From Thiosocius sp942490985 (GTDB lineage: Bacteria > Pseudomonadota > Gammaproteobacteria > Chromatiales > Chromatiaceae), in the NCBI GenBank assembly GCA_942490985.1, contig CALNYW010000006.1:372001-436000 (forward strand): 64,000 bases of DNA. Direction: 5' to 3'. The notes below the pieces were generated by a model that saw nothing but the letters and a program-made list of their open reading frames with translations, was not told where the DNA came from and ran no database searches. The first letter of the stretch is position 1. Each line of letters opens with the position of its first letter. Made by a program: the position numbers and the translations under genes. Shown one piece after another: positions 43,368-51,738 of the stretch.

Positions 43368-44042
43368 TCATCGATAACGGCGGGCCAACTCAGCCGGGTC
43401 GGCGCCCAGCCAATAACGCAGGCGCAATCTCCACATCAGCCAGATCGTCGACAAGGTTCCGTTCTGCTCCCAGCGGCGGCTCGATGTCTGAAGCCGCGCG
43501 CTTCGAATACAGGCGGGTTTGCCATGTTTGCGGAGCTGGCGCGAGATCGCGATATCTTCCATCAGCGGCTGGTTGGGAAAACCGCCGAGGCGGTCGAATA
43601 ATTCGCGGGTGACGAAAATGCCCTGATCGCCGGTGGCGATTGCTGTAAGGCAAGAGCGAAGATTCATCATCGATTCGATAATCCGAAACGCCCATGACGG
43701 CCCGGACAGTGACACATCGAACCTACCCCAGGGTAACCCGGAACCGATCGCGTCGATGATCGATTGGATGGCGTGGGCCGGGACCCGTGTGTCTGCATGC
43801 AGAAACCAAAGGATCTGTTCGCTCGCGGCACTGGCGCCGGCATTCATTTGGGAGGCCCGTCCAGTCGCCGCGGTGAGCACCCGATCCGCTGATCGTTCCG
43901 CAATGGCGACCGTGCCGTCCTGACTTCCACCATCGACAACGATCAGCTCGTGTCCGGCCGCCCGAGCGGGCGCCAGGTCCTTCAGCAGGCTGCCGATGGC
44001 CTGCGCCTCGTCACGGGTCGGGATAACGACCGAGATGCGCAT
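43368..44042 (-). CDS. Arsenosugar-type family 2 glycosyltransferase (TIGR04283 family)
   Basis: A 224-residue GT-A glycosyltransferase: MRISVVIPTRDEAQAIG start, IVVDGGSQDGT, and the metal-binding LHADTRVP, then GDQGIFVTRELFDRLGGFP. Start at 44042 is used because it begins the fold directly, 17 bases after arsS; an upstream extension would run into arsS. It is the usual partner of the DUF2064 enzyme and ArsS. Confidence 0.87.
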   Translation of the reverse strand: MRISVVIPTRDEAQAIGSLLKDLAPARAAGHELIVVDGGSQDGTVAIAERSADRVLTAATGRASQMNAGASAASEQILWFLHADTRVPAHAIQSIIDAIGSGLPWGRFDVSLSGPSWAFRIIESMMNLRSCLTAIATGDQGIFVTRELFDRLGGFPNQPLMEDIAISRQLRKHGKPACIRSARLQTSSRRWEQNGTLSTIWLMWRLRLRYWLGADPAELARRYR

Positions 44043-44059
44043 CGGGTTGGCTGTCAGCC

Positions 44060-45031
44060 TCAGCCGGTGCCCGTCAAAGCACCGCCGCAACTCGACCCCT
44101 GTCCTGCGGTACAGCCATAGCAATGATCCGCGACGACGATCGGGCGGTCCCTCAGCATCAATGACTTGAGGTCCCGGAGGTGGGGCCGTGGGTCGTCATC
44201 TGCATGTAACGCCAGCCCGAGCATCTGGTTGAAGTCACAGTCATACAGGTAGCCTTGCCAATCGACCGAAACCAGCGAGCGGCACATCACATTGTCGAGA
44301 TTTTCATCACGGTGCGACTGACGCAACAACGTCACGTAGTCGTCGAACTGACCATGTGAGATCAGGGTGCTGCCAAAGCGTTGAATCGGCAGATTGGCGA
44401 GTGCCAACAACTCTGTGAACTGAATGCCGTAGGCCTCCTTCAGGCGGACTCGATAGTCGGCTTCGAGGGCCTGCTGCGGGGGTGGAAGCGATGCCCCCTG
44501 CGGGTTGTAGACCAGATTGAGGGTCAACGGGCTGTTCGGGAGTCCGTAACCCAAGGCGTTTAGGCGCTGCAGCGCCCGTATGCTGCTGTCGAAAACACCG
44601 TTGCCGCGCTGGCGGTCGACGTTTTCCTCCAGATAGCACGGCAAAGACGCGACGATCTGGACCCCGTGCCCGGCCAGAAAGTCGGCCAGGTCTTCCTGTC
44701 CGGGCTCCTCGAGAATGGTCAGGTTGCAACGATCGATGATCTGCAGATCCAGATCGCGCGCGGCGCCGATCAGGTCACGAAAATGCGGATTCATCTCGGG
44801 TGCGCCGCCGGTCAGGTCGAGCGTTTTGAAAGCCAGGTCGCGCAGGCAGTCGATAACCAGCTGAACCGTGCTTTGGTCCATGACCTCACGCCGGTTTGGC
44901 CCGGCGGCGACGTGGCAGTGCAGGCACTGCTGATTGCACTTGTAGCCCAGGTTCACCTGAAGCGTATCGGCGTGCCGGCGGCGAATCGAGGGGAAATTTG
45001 AAGGTCTGAGGTATTCGAGGGTGTCGTGCAT
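44060..45031 (-). CDS. arsS: Arsenosugar biosynthesis radical SAM protein ArsS
   Basis: A 323-residue radical SAM protein. The cluster motif CNQQCLHC gives Cys32, Cys36 and Cys39, then DLTGGAPEMNPHFR. The C-terminal Cys-rich motif HCYGCTAGQGSSCGG marks the ArsS (Cys-rich/Sec) family, which couples a 5'-deoxyadenosyl group to dimethylated arsenic. No selenocysteine codon is seen in this region. The expected methyltransferase arsM is not adjacent. ATG 45031 is preferred to a TTG three codons upstream. Confidence 0.9.
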   Translation of the reverse strand: MHDTLEYLRPSNFPSIRRRHADTLQVNLGYKCNQQCLHCHVAAGPNRREVMDQSTVQLVIDCLRDLAFKTLDLTGGAPEMNPHFRDLIGAARDLDLQIIDRCNLTILEEPGQEDLADFLAGHGVQIVASLPCYLEENVDRQRGNGVFDSSIRALQRLNALGYGLPNSPLTLNLVYNPQGASLPPPQQALEADYRVRLKEAYGIQFTELLALANLPIQRFGSTLISHGQFDDYVTLLRQSHRDENLDNVMCRSLVSVDWQGYLYDCDFNQMLGLALHADDDPRPHLRDLKSLMLRDRPIVVADHCYGCTAGQGSSCGGALTGTG

Positions 45032-45040
45032 GTCTTGCAA

Positions 45041-45312
45041 GCTTTTTTTTGCCGAAGTTAACGGGTTGAGATCCTATCGCGATTGGTCGGTTCCCGTACG
45101 GCCGGTTTTGACCGATCCGCGGTTGTCGAGGCAGTCGCTTGGGCGAGTTGCACAAATTCTCGGCAATGTCGGATAACTACCTAGCTTACTTCAGAATTTT
45201 TCCTACCGGTCGATAGATTGATCAGACGGCTGGCCGGGACAAGCCGGCGCACGCATTGAACCCACGATGCGCAAGGTTTCTGCATCGGCTGACGGCGAGG
45301 GAACACCACAGC
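45041..45312. other. Divergent intergenic region arsS / GGDEF gene
   Basis: About 270 bases with an A/T tract (eight T, about 45042-45050) just upstream of arsS. No clear operator or -35/-10 pair is seen. Promoters for both flanking genes should lie here. Confidence 0.4.
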
Positions 45313-46380
45313 GTGGACAACAGTGAGACGGAAAAAGCGGTCGAACCGACCTCGCTGATGTTTGATGTCGAGTCTGCGGAGCAGGCGGCGGAGCATTTGC
45401 GCCAAGCGCTGGTGTTGCTCGGCAAGCTCGACACGGCGCCGACACCGCTCTTCTATACGCTGTTTTACAACTACACCGCCGGGCGGAGTGAGCGCCTGAA
45501 CAGGGAGGTGGACTCGCTGATCCGCGCCCACGGTGCGTTGGATCAAGAGGATGCGGTCGCGTTGTTTCAGCGCTTCTTCAGCGCGGGCGGCGAGACGCTT
45601 ATTGAGGATATTCGTCACGAACTGACCGCGATGGTTGCCCAAGTCATCGGTTCTCTCGTCGATTTCGCGGGCAAGACCTCACTGCTCAACCAAAATATCG
45701 CCAAACAGATCGATCGCCTGGCGGAAACCAAAAAACCATCCGAGGTACTGGCAGCCGCGACGTCGATACTCGCGGAGACCCGCGAGTTCGTGACCAGCAC
45801 GCGTCAGCTCGAGGCAGACTTCACGACGTCTGCCGAGGAAATGAACAAGCTCAAGAAGGAGCTTTCCAACGCGAAGCGCGAGGCCTCCATCGATAGCCTG
45901 ACCGGCCTCTTCAACCGCCGCGCCTTTGATCGGCGTCTCAATGAGTTGCTGGAGGCTGCGGACGGGTTGGAAGGCAATTTCTGCCTGCTGTTGCTCGATA
46001 TCGACCTTTTCAAGCGGATCAACGACAGCTATGGTCATATCGTCGGCGACAAAGTTCTCAGCGAGTTCGGCAAACAGATCGGCCGACTCACGCGTCGAAG
46101 TGATTTTCTGGCGCGGTTTGGCGGCGAGGAATTTGCGATTCTGCTCCCGCGCAGCCGAATAACCAGTGCTTTCACCGTTGCTGAAAACATCCGCACCACG
46201 CTCGAACGCGTTCGGCTCAGACGATCGAGATCGGGTGAATCCCTCGAAGCCATTACGGTGTCCATTGGTGTTGCCTGCTATCGTTTAGATGAGACGGGAG
46301 AGGAATTTATCGCTCGTTGCGATAAAGCACTCTATCGCGCCAAACACTTGGGCCGGAACCGTACCGTACTGGCTGATTGA
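45313..46380 (+). CDS. Diguanylate cyclase (GGDEF domain)
   Basis: A ~355-residue soluble protein that should make cyclic di-GMP. The N-terminal ~190 residues are helical with no recognised sensor domain; a coiled coil (about residues 160-195) leads into the GGDEF domain. The active-site loop is GGEEF and a canonical inhibitory I-site RRSD lies five residues before it, so product feedback is expected. No EAL domain or membrane segment. The GTG at 45313 with GAGGG upstream is a reasonable start, but ATG 45358 is possible. Confidence 0.9.
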   Translation: MDNSETEKAVEPTSLMFDVESAEQAAEHLRQALVLLGKLDTAPTPLFYTLFYNYTAGRSERLNREVDSLIRAHGALDQEDAVALFQRFFSAGGETLIEDIRHELTAMVAQVIGSLVDFAGKTSLLNQNIAKQIDRLAETKKPSEVLAAATSILAETREFVTSTRQLEADFTTSAEEMNKLKKELSNAKREASIDSLTGLFNRRAFDRRLNELLEAADGLEGNFCLLLLDIDLFKRINDSYGHIVGDKVLSEFGKQIGRLTRRSDFLARFGGEEFAILLPRSRITSAFTVAENIRTTLERVRLRRSRSGESLEAITVSIGVACYRLDETGEEFIARCDKALYRAKHLGRNRTVLAD

Positions 46381-46453
46381 GCTAAGCGCCATTAGCTAAC
46401 GAAGCTGCCAGTGGTGACGTTCAGGCGAACTGGCGAGCGAGGGCTGGGCGAAA

Positions 46454-49400
46454 ATGACTATCACGCAAGGCCGTCAGCTGGAAGCGACCCTACGAGGCCT
46501 GTTGGAGGCGACGCCCCCCGACGGGCTCAGCGTTACCGACCTCGAGCAAATCCAACGCCTTGTTGATCGCTTTTACCGGCACGTTGCGCTAGAGGATCTC
46601 GAGGAGTACGGGCCGCAGGACCTGCTCGGCGCGGTGATCGCGCATTGGCGGTTGCTGCGCAATCGTAAGCCAGACCAATTCAAGGTCCGTGTTTACAGTC
46701 CTGTCCAAGAAGAGGATGGCTGGTGCAGCCGGGACACCATCGTCGAAATTGTGTCCCGTGACATGCCATTCCTTGTCGATTCGTTGACAGCGGCGATCAA
46801 TCGGCAAGGCCAGACAGTCCGCCTGACGCTCCATCCCATCATTCGGGCCGAGCGTGACAATGCCGGACAGCTGAAGCGCATCGTTGATGATGCCGCAGAA
46901 GGCGTTACCACAGCCGAGGCGGTTATCCGCTTACATGTCGACAGGCAGCCGCCGGACGCCTTGGATGCGTTGCAGGCTGCTATCGTCGCGGTGATCGAAG
47001 ACGTTGTCACCACGACGTCGGATTGGCTCAAGATGCGGCAGCAAGCCGAACAGGCAATGACGCTGTTATCCGCGGCACCGCATCAGGGCCTCGGTGGGGA
47101 CGTCGAGGAATACCGGCATTTCCTCTCATGGGTGATCAACGACCACTTCCTGTTTGTTGGGACCTGTCGATTTGTCTACGAGTCCCGCGGAGACGGAACG
47201 ACGCTACGATTTGATGCTGCCTCCGGGCGAGGCCTGCTCCGCGCTGGACCGTTGGCTGAGCAGCGGGCGTTGGCGTGGACCGCGGGGCTCGAGGGTGGTG
47301 TCGCTGACGGCGACGGTAGACTGCTGGTCACCAAGGCCAACGCCCGCTCGACTGTTCATCGTTCGGCCTATATGGATTGCATTGCGATCAAGGAATTTGA
47401 CGCAACAGGTTCGATGGTCGGTTTACGTTGCTTGATCGGGCTCTTTTCGGCCGCGGCTTACACTGCTCCGCCACGCCAGATTCCTCTGTTACGTCGCAAG
47501 GTCGAAAAGGTATTCGAGCGCGCAGAAATCCTCCCAGCCAGTCACTCCGGCAGAGTACTGGGAAATATTCTCGATAATTTTCCACGCGATACGCTTTTTC
47601 AGGTCAACGATGACGAGCTCCTTGAGACAACACTGGGCGTTTTGGGCCTGCAAGAGCGCCAGCGCACGCGTCTATTCGTGCTGCAAGACCCCTTCCGTCG
47701 TTTCGTGACTTGTCTGGTCTATCTGCCGCGGGAGCAATATTCGCGGGACGCCAGGCTGGCGATTCAGGCCGAATTAGCGACCGTGTTTTCGGCAACGGAT
47801 GTGTTCTCGGAAACACAGTTTTCGGAATCGATTCTTGCGCGCATCCACTTCGTGGTCTGGCTACCGACGGGGTATCCCCTGGATGTGGATTTTGCCGGAC
47901 TTGAGGCAAAGATCATCGAACTTGCCACAACCTGGTTGGATGGTCTGCGGCTGGCACTGGAGGAACAGGTCGAAGAAGCGCTGGCAGTGAAGTATTTCCA
48001 TGCCTATCAATCGGCGTTTCCGGGTGGCTATCGGGAAGACTGCCATCCCCGCGTCGCGGTAGATGACATCCAGCGTATTGAAGCGGCCAAGCGGCAAGAC
48101 ACCCTGGTGGTCCATCTTTATCACCCCATCATTGAGCGCGCTGAGCAGCTGCATGTCAGGCTGTACTCCCCGCAGGGCGCGGTACCCCTTTCAAAAGCCA
48201 TCCCTATACTCGAACACATGGGTCTGACTGTCTTCGGCGAACGGCCTTACAACGTCCATCACGCGGACGGAGACTTTTGGATCCATGACTTCTCGACGCG
48301 AAGGCCGGAGAGCCAGGCGATCGTTAGCGCCGAGGTTCGGGAGCGTTTTGTTGAAGCATTCGGACGCGTGTGGCGCGGGGAAACGGATGACGACGGCTTC
48401 AACGGACTGGTGCTGATTGCCGGGATTAACTGGCGTGAAGCGCTGCTGCTGCGCGCGTACGCAGCCTATCTGCGACAAATCAAACTGCCGTACACACAGG
48501 CCTACATGCTGGCGGCTCTGGCTCGCCATCCAAAAACGATTCGGTTGTTGCTCGATTTCTTCAAATCGCGCTTTGGGGGAGGTATAGCGGTTGGGAGAAA
48601 GTCGGCCGCTGACCTTCCTGAGTCCCTGGCCGCAGCACTCGATGCGCTGGAGAGTCTTGATGATGATCGGATACTGCGTAGCTTCGTGAATTTGGTGCAG
48701 GCGACCTTGCGCACCAATTTTTATCAGACCAACGCGACAGGTGCTCCGAAGCCCTATCTCTCCTTCAAGTTTGATCCCCAGTCCGTAACAGCTATGCCAT
48801 CGCCGCGGCCGATGTTCGAGGTTTTCGTTTATGCGGTCGTCATGGAGGGGGTGCACCTGCGAGGAGGGCGCGTCGCGCGCGGCGGGCTGCGGTGGTCCGA
48901 TCGTATGGAAGACTACCGCACAGAAGTGCTTGGGCTGATGAAGGCGCAGATGGTCAAGAACACCGTTATCGTTCCGGTCGGCGCGAAAGGCGGTTTTGTC
49001 GTCAAGAATCTGTTGCCATCAGACTCGATGGATGCTCGCCATCAAAAAGGCATTGCTGCTTACAGAATGTTATTGAGCGGTATGCTTGACCTTACGGACA
49101 ACCTCCAGGGCGGTCAGGTTCTGCGCCCGAACGGCGTAACGTCTTATGACGATCCTGATCCTTATCTGGTTATCGCCGCAGACAAGGGAACGGCGACGTT
49201 CTCTGACACGGCCAATGCGTTGGCGGCTGAATACCGTTTTTGGCTGGGTGATGCATTCGCGTCGGGCGGCTCAGCGGGATATGACCATAAGGCTATGGGC
49301 ATCACCGCACGCGGCGCCTGGGAGTCAGTAAAACGCAACTTCCGTGAGCTCGGTGTCAATATCCAGGAAACGCCCTTCCGCGTTGTCGGAATCGGGGATA

Positions 49401-51292
49401 TGTCGGGTGATGTGTTTGGCAACGGAATGTTGTTATCCCCCTTCATCAAGCTCGTCGGCGCGTTCAATCATCGGCACATTTTTCTCGATCCGGTGCCAGA
49501 TCTCGAGGCGGCTTTTGTCGAACGCCAGCGGCTTTTCAAGCTACCGCGATCGAGTTGGTCGGATTACGACCGGCAGATTATTTCATCCGGCGGTGGCGTC
49601 TACTCGCGCCAGGCCAAGTCGATACCGCTGTCAGCGCAGGTGCAGCAACTGCTCGGTCTGCGCCAGGAACGATTGACGCCCAATGAACTCATCCGGGCGC
49701 TGCTCCAGGCACCGGTCGATTTGTTATGGAACGGCGGGATTGGTACCTATGTGAAGGCCTCGGACGAATCCCATCAGGATGTGAATGACAAAGCCAACGA
49801 CGCCGTGCGCGTCGATGCGTCTTCGCTTCGATGTCGGGTGGTTGGCGAGGGCGGTAACTTGGGTCTAACCCAGCTTGCCAGGGTCGAGTACGCCTTGCAG
49901 GGAGGCATGATTTACACCGACGCGATTGATAACTCCGGCGGCGTCGATTGTTCTGATCATGAGGTCAACATCAAAATTCTGCTCGACCGCATCGTCACGT
50001 CCGGCGACCTTACGCTCAAGCAACGTAACCAGTTACTCGAACAAATGACCGATGACGTGGCGCGTATGGTGTTGTCGAATAACGATAGTCAAACCCGCTC
50101 GGTCAGTGTGGTCGTGTCAGGCGCGCCACAACGCCTCTATGAGCACGCGCGTTTCATGGACCTTCTCGAACTCAAAGGAAACTTCGACCGCGAAAGTGAA
50201 GGGCTCCCGGTCAAGAAAACACTGACCACACGCCTCGCGCGGGGTGAGGGTTTGGTCAAACCAGAGATAGCGGTGCTGCTGGCTTACAGCAAGATGAACT
50301 ACACCCAATCTATTCTCGCGTCTGACATCCCCGATGACGCCTTTGTGGAGGATCGTTTAGCAGCCTATTTTCCGCCGGTGCTACGCGATAGATTCGGTGA
50401 GGCGATCACCGGTCATCCATTGCGGCGAGAGATACTGGCAACCGCGATCGCTGGCGCCATCGCGGATCATGTCGGGCCCGGTATCGGCTTCCGGGTACGA
50501 GAAGAAGTGGGGTCAGATATTGCGGCTGTCGCGCGCGCTTACCTCGTCGCGAGTGCCATCTTTGACACCGATGCGTTGTGGCAGCAAGTCGAGGCGTTGG
50601 ACGACCGGATTGCCGCCAACACGCAGACCGCGATGCTTGCGCTGTTGGGGGAATTCTTGGAGCAGACGCTGACCGCGGTATTGCGTGCGCATCGGACCCA
50701 GCTCGATATGGCCGCGGTCACCAACCGTTATCGTCAGGGTGTCCAAACATTGATCGGCTGTATCCCCAGCGCATTGGCAGCCCAGGAAAGAACGGCGCTG
50801 CTCCGGCGTCAGCGGCGTTTTGAGCGAGCGGGCGTGCCGCCCGAGCTGTCGCGTCGCATTGCGGGCTTGCCGGCCCTGCTCGCGGCCCTCGATATCATCG
50901 ATGTGGCTCAACGGACCAGCGCCTCTATCAGCGAGGCGACTTGGGTGCATTCGGCGCTGAACCACACCCTCGATATCGACTGGATCCAGACGCAAATTGG
51001 CGCGCTGCCGGTGCAGACGCACTGGCACCTATTGGCGAGGGCAAAGCTGCAGGCGTTGCTCAATCAACATCGGCGTGATCTGGCCGGCTGGATTCTTGAA
51101 AGACAATATCCCAAGCGTAGCGCGCGCAGTGCATTGGATCGTTGGGTCCGACGCAACCGCGACCTTCTCGATCGCTACACGACTAATGTCGCCGAGTTCA
51201 AAGCGGGTGGGGTGTTCGACTTCGCAATATTGTCGCTGGTGGTCGCGCGTCTCGGCGAGTTGCTGCCGGGCTCGCCGACAGCCGCGCGCTAA
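46454..51292 (+). CDS. gdhB: NAD-specific glutamate dehydrogenase, 180-kDa class
   Basis: A 1612-residue protein of the large NAD-GDH class (L_180), which oxidises glutamate to 2-oxoglutarate and ammonium. The catalytic core is in the second half: GGLRWSDRMEDYRTEVLGLMKAQ, VPVGAKGGFVV with the catalytic Lys, GIGDMSGDVFGNGML, and the NAD-domain motif VVGEGGNLGLTQLARVE. The long N-terminal part holds ACT-like regulatory regions and the C-terminus is helical, matching the family's usual length. It ends 5 bases before the convergent uspA, and the TRAP transporter follows. Confidence 0.96.
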   Translation: MTITQGRQLEATLRGLLEATPPDGLSVTDLEQIQRLVDRFYRHVALEDLEEYGPQDLLGAVIAHWRLLRNRKPDQFKVRVYSPVQEEDGWCSRDTIVEIVSRDMPFLVDSLTAAINRQGQTVRLTLHPIIRAERDNAGQLKRIVDDAAEGVTTAEAVIRLHVDRQPPDALDALQAAIVAVIEDVVTTTSDWLKMRQQAEQAMTLLSAAPHQGLGGDVEEYRHFLSWVINDHFLFVGTCRFVYESRGDGTTLRFDAASGRGLLRAGPLAEQRALAWTAGLEGGVADGDGRLLVTKANARSTVHRSAYMDCIAIKEFDATGSMVGLRCLIGLFSAAAYTAPPRQIPLLRRKVEKVFERAEILPASHSGRVLGNILDNFPRDTLFQVNDDELLETTLGVLGLQERQRTRLFVLQDPFRRFVTCLVYLPREQYSRDARLAIQAELATVFSATDVFSETQFSESILARIHFVVWLPTGYPLDVDFAGLEAKIIELATTWLDGLRLALEEQVEEALAVKYFHAYQSAFPGGYREDCHPRVAVDDIQRIEAAKRQDTLVVHLYHPIIERAEQLHVRLYSPQGAVPLSKAIPILEHMGLTVFGERPYNVHHADGDFWIHDFSTRRPESQAIVSAEVRERFVEAFGRVWRGETDDDGFNGLVLIAGINWREALLLRAYAAYLRQIKLPYTQAYMLAALARHPKTIRLLLDFFKSRFGGGIAVGRKSAADLPESLAAALDALESLDDDRILRSFVNLVQATLRTNFYQTNATGAPKPYLSFKFDPQSVTAMPSPRPMFEVFVYAVVMEGVHLRGGRVARGGLRWSDRMEDYRTEVLGLMKAQMVKNTVIVPVGAKGGFVVKNLLPSDSMDARHQKGIAAYRMLLSGMLDLTDNLQGGQVLRPNGVTSYDDPDPYLVIAADKGTATFSDTANALAAEYRFWLGDAFASGGSAGYDHKAMGITARGAWESVKRNFRELGVNIQETPFRVVGIGDMSGDVFGNGMLLSPFIKLVGAFNHRHIFLDPVPDLEAAFVERQRLFKLPRSSWSDYDRQIISSGGGVYSRQAKSIPLSAQVQQLLGLRQERLTPNELIRALLQAPVDLLWNGGIGTYVKASDESHQDVNDKANDAVRVDASSLRCRVVGEGGNLGLTQLARVEYALQGGMIYTDAIDNSGGVDCSDHEVNIKILLDRIVTSGDLTLKQRNQLLEQMTDDVARMVLSNNDSQTRSVSVVVSGAPQRLYEHARFMDLLELKGNFDRESEGLPVKKTLTTRLARGEGLVKPEIAVLLAYSKMNYTQSILASDIPDDAFVEDRLAAYFPPVLRDRFGEAITGHPLRREILATAIAGAIADHVGPGIGFRVREEVGSDIAAVARAYLVASAIFDTDALWQQVEALDDRIAANTQTAMLALLGEFLEQTLTAVLRAHRTQLDMAAVTNRYRQGVQTLIGCIPSALAAQERTALLRRQRRFERAGVPPELSRRIAGLPALLAALDIIDVAQRTSASISEATWVHSALNHTLDIDWIQTQIGALPVQTHWHLLARAKLQALLNQHRRDLAGWILERQYPKRSARSALDRWVRRNRDLLDRYTTNVAEFKAGGVFDFAILSLVVARLGELLPGSPTAAR

Positions 51293-51297
51293 GCCGG

Positions 51298-51726
51298 TCA
51301 GGGACGAACGATCAGCACCGAGCATGGCGCGTGTTCCGCGACGTGGGTGGAGCTGGACCCCATGAACACCTTACCCAAATCCTTGGTACGGGCCGGAAGG
51401 ATGATCAGGTCAATGTCATGTCGGTTGGAAAACTCCACGATTTCTTTATGCGGGACGCCATCGACCACGCGATATTTGAGCTTGCTGGTATTTTCGAAGC
51501 GCGCCGCGATGTACCGCGCCAGCTCTGCCTCCACTTCTTTCTTGGCCTTCGCCATCGCGTCGGCCGGAAAAAAGCTGGCAACCATGGGCATACCAAAATC
51601 GGGAATAACGGTCATCACGGTGATCGTCGCGTCATAGTGTGCGGCGATATCGCGGGCGACCTCAATGGCCCGTTCGGTGAGCTTGGTTTCCTGTAGGTCT
51701 ACCGGCACCAGGATATGCATGTACAT
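51298..51726 (-). CDS. Universal stress protein family (UspA)
   Basis: A 142-residue Usp-fold protein, starting MHILVPVDLQETKLTERAIEVA. The C-terminal VFMGSSSTHVAEHAPCSVLIV keeps the G-rich nucleotide-binding strand. UspA-type proteins often accompany TRAP transporters (e.g. TeaD with TeaABC), where they regulate uptake by binding ATP. It lies 12 bases after the TRAP permease on the same strand, so that role is likely here. Confidence 0.93.
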   Translation of the reverse strand: MYMHILVPVDLQETKLTERAIEVARDIAAHYDATITVMTVIPDFGMPMVASFFPADAMAKAKKEVEAELARYIAARFENTSKLKYRVVDGVPHKEIVEFSNRHDIDLIILPARTKDLGKVFMGSSSTHVAEHAPCSVLIVRP

Positions 51727-51738
51727 GATGTTTTTCTC

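Noticed and set aside
44307..44729. 140-residue frame within arsS
   Set aside because: Out-of-frame shadow of arsS, Arg/Gly-rich.
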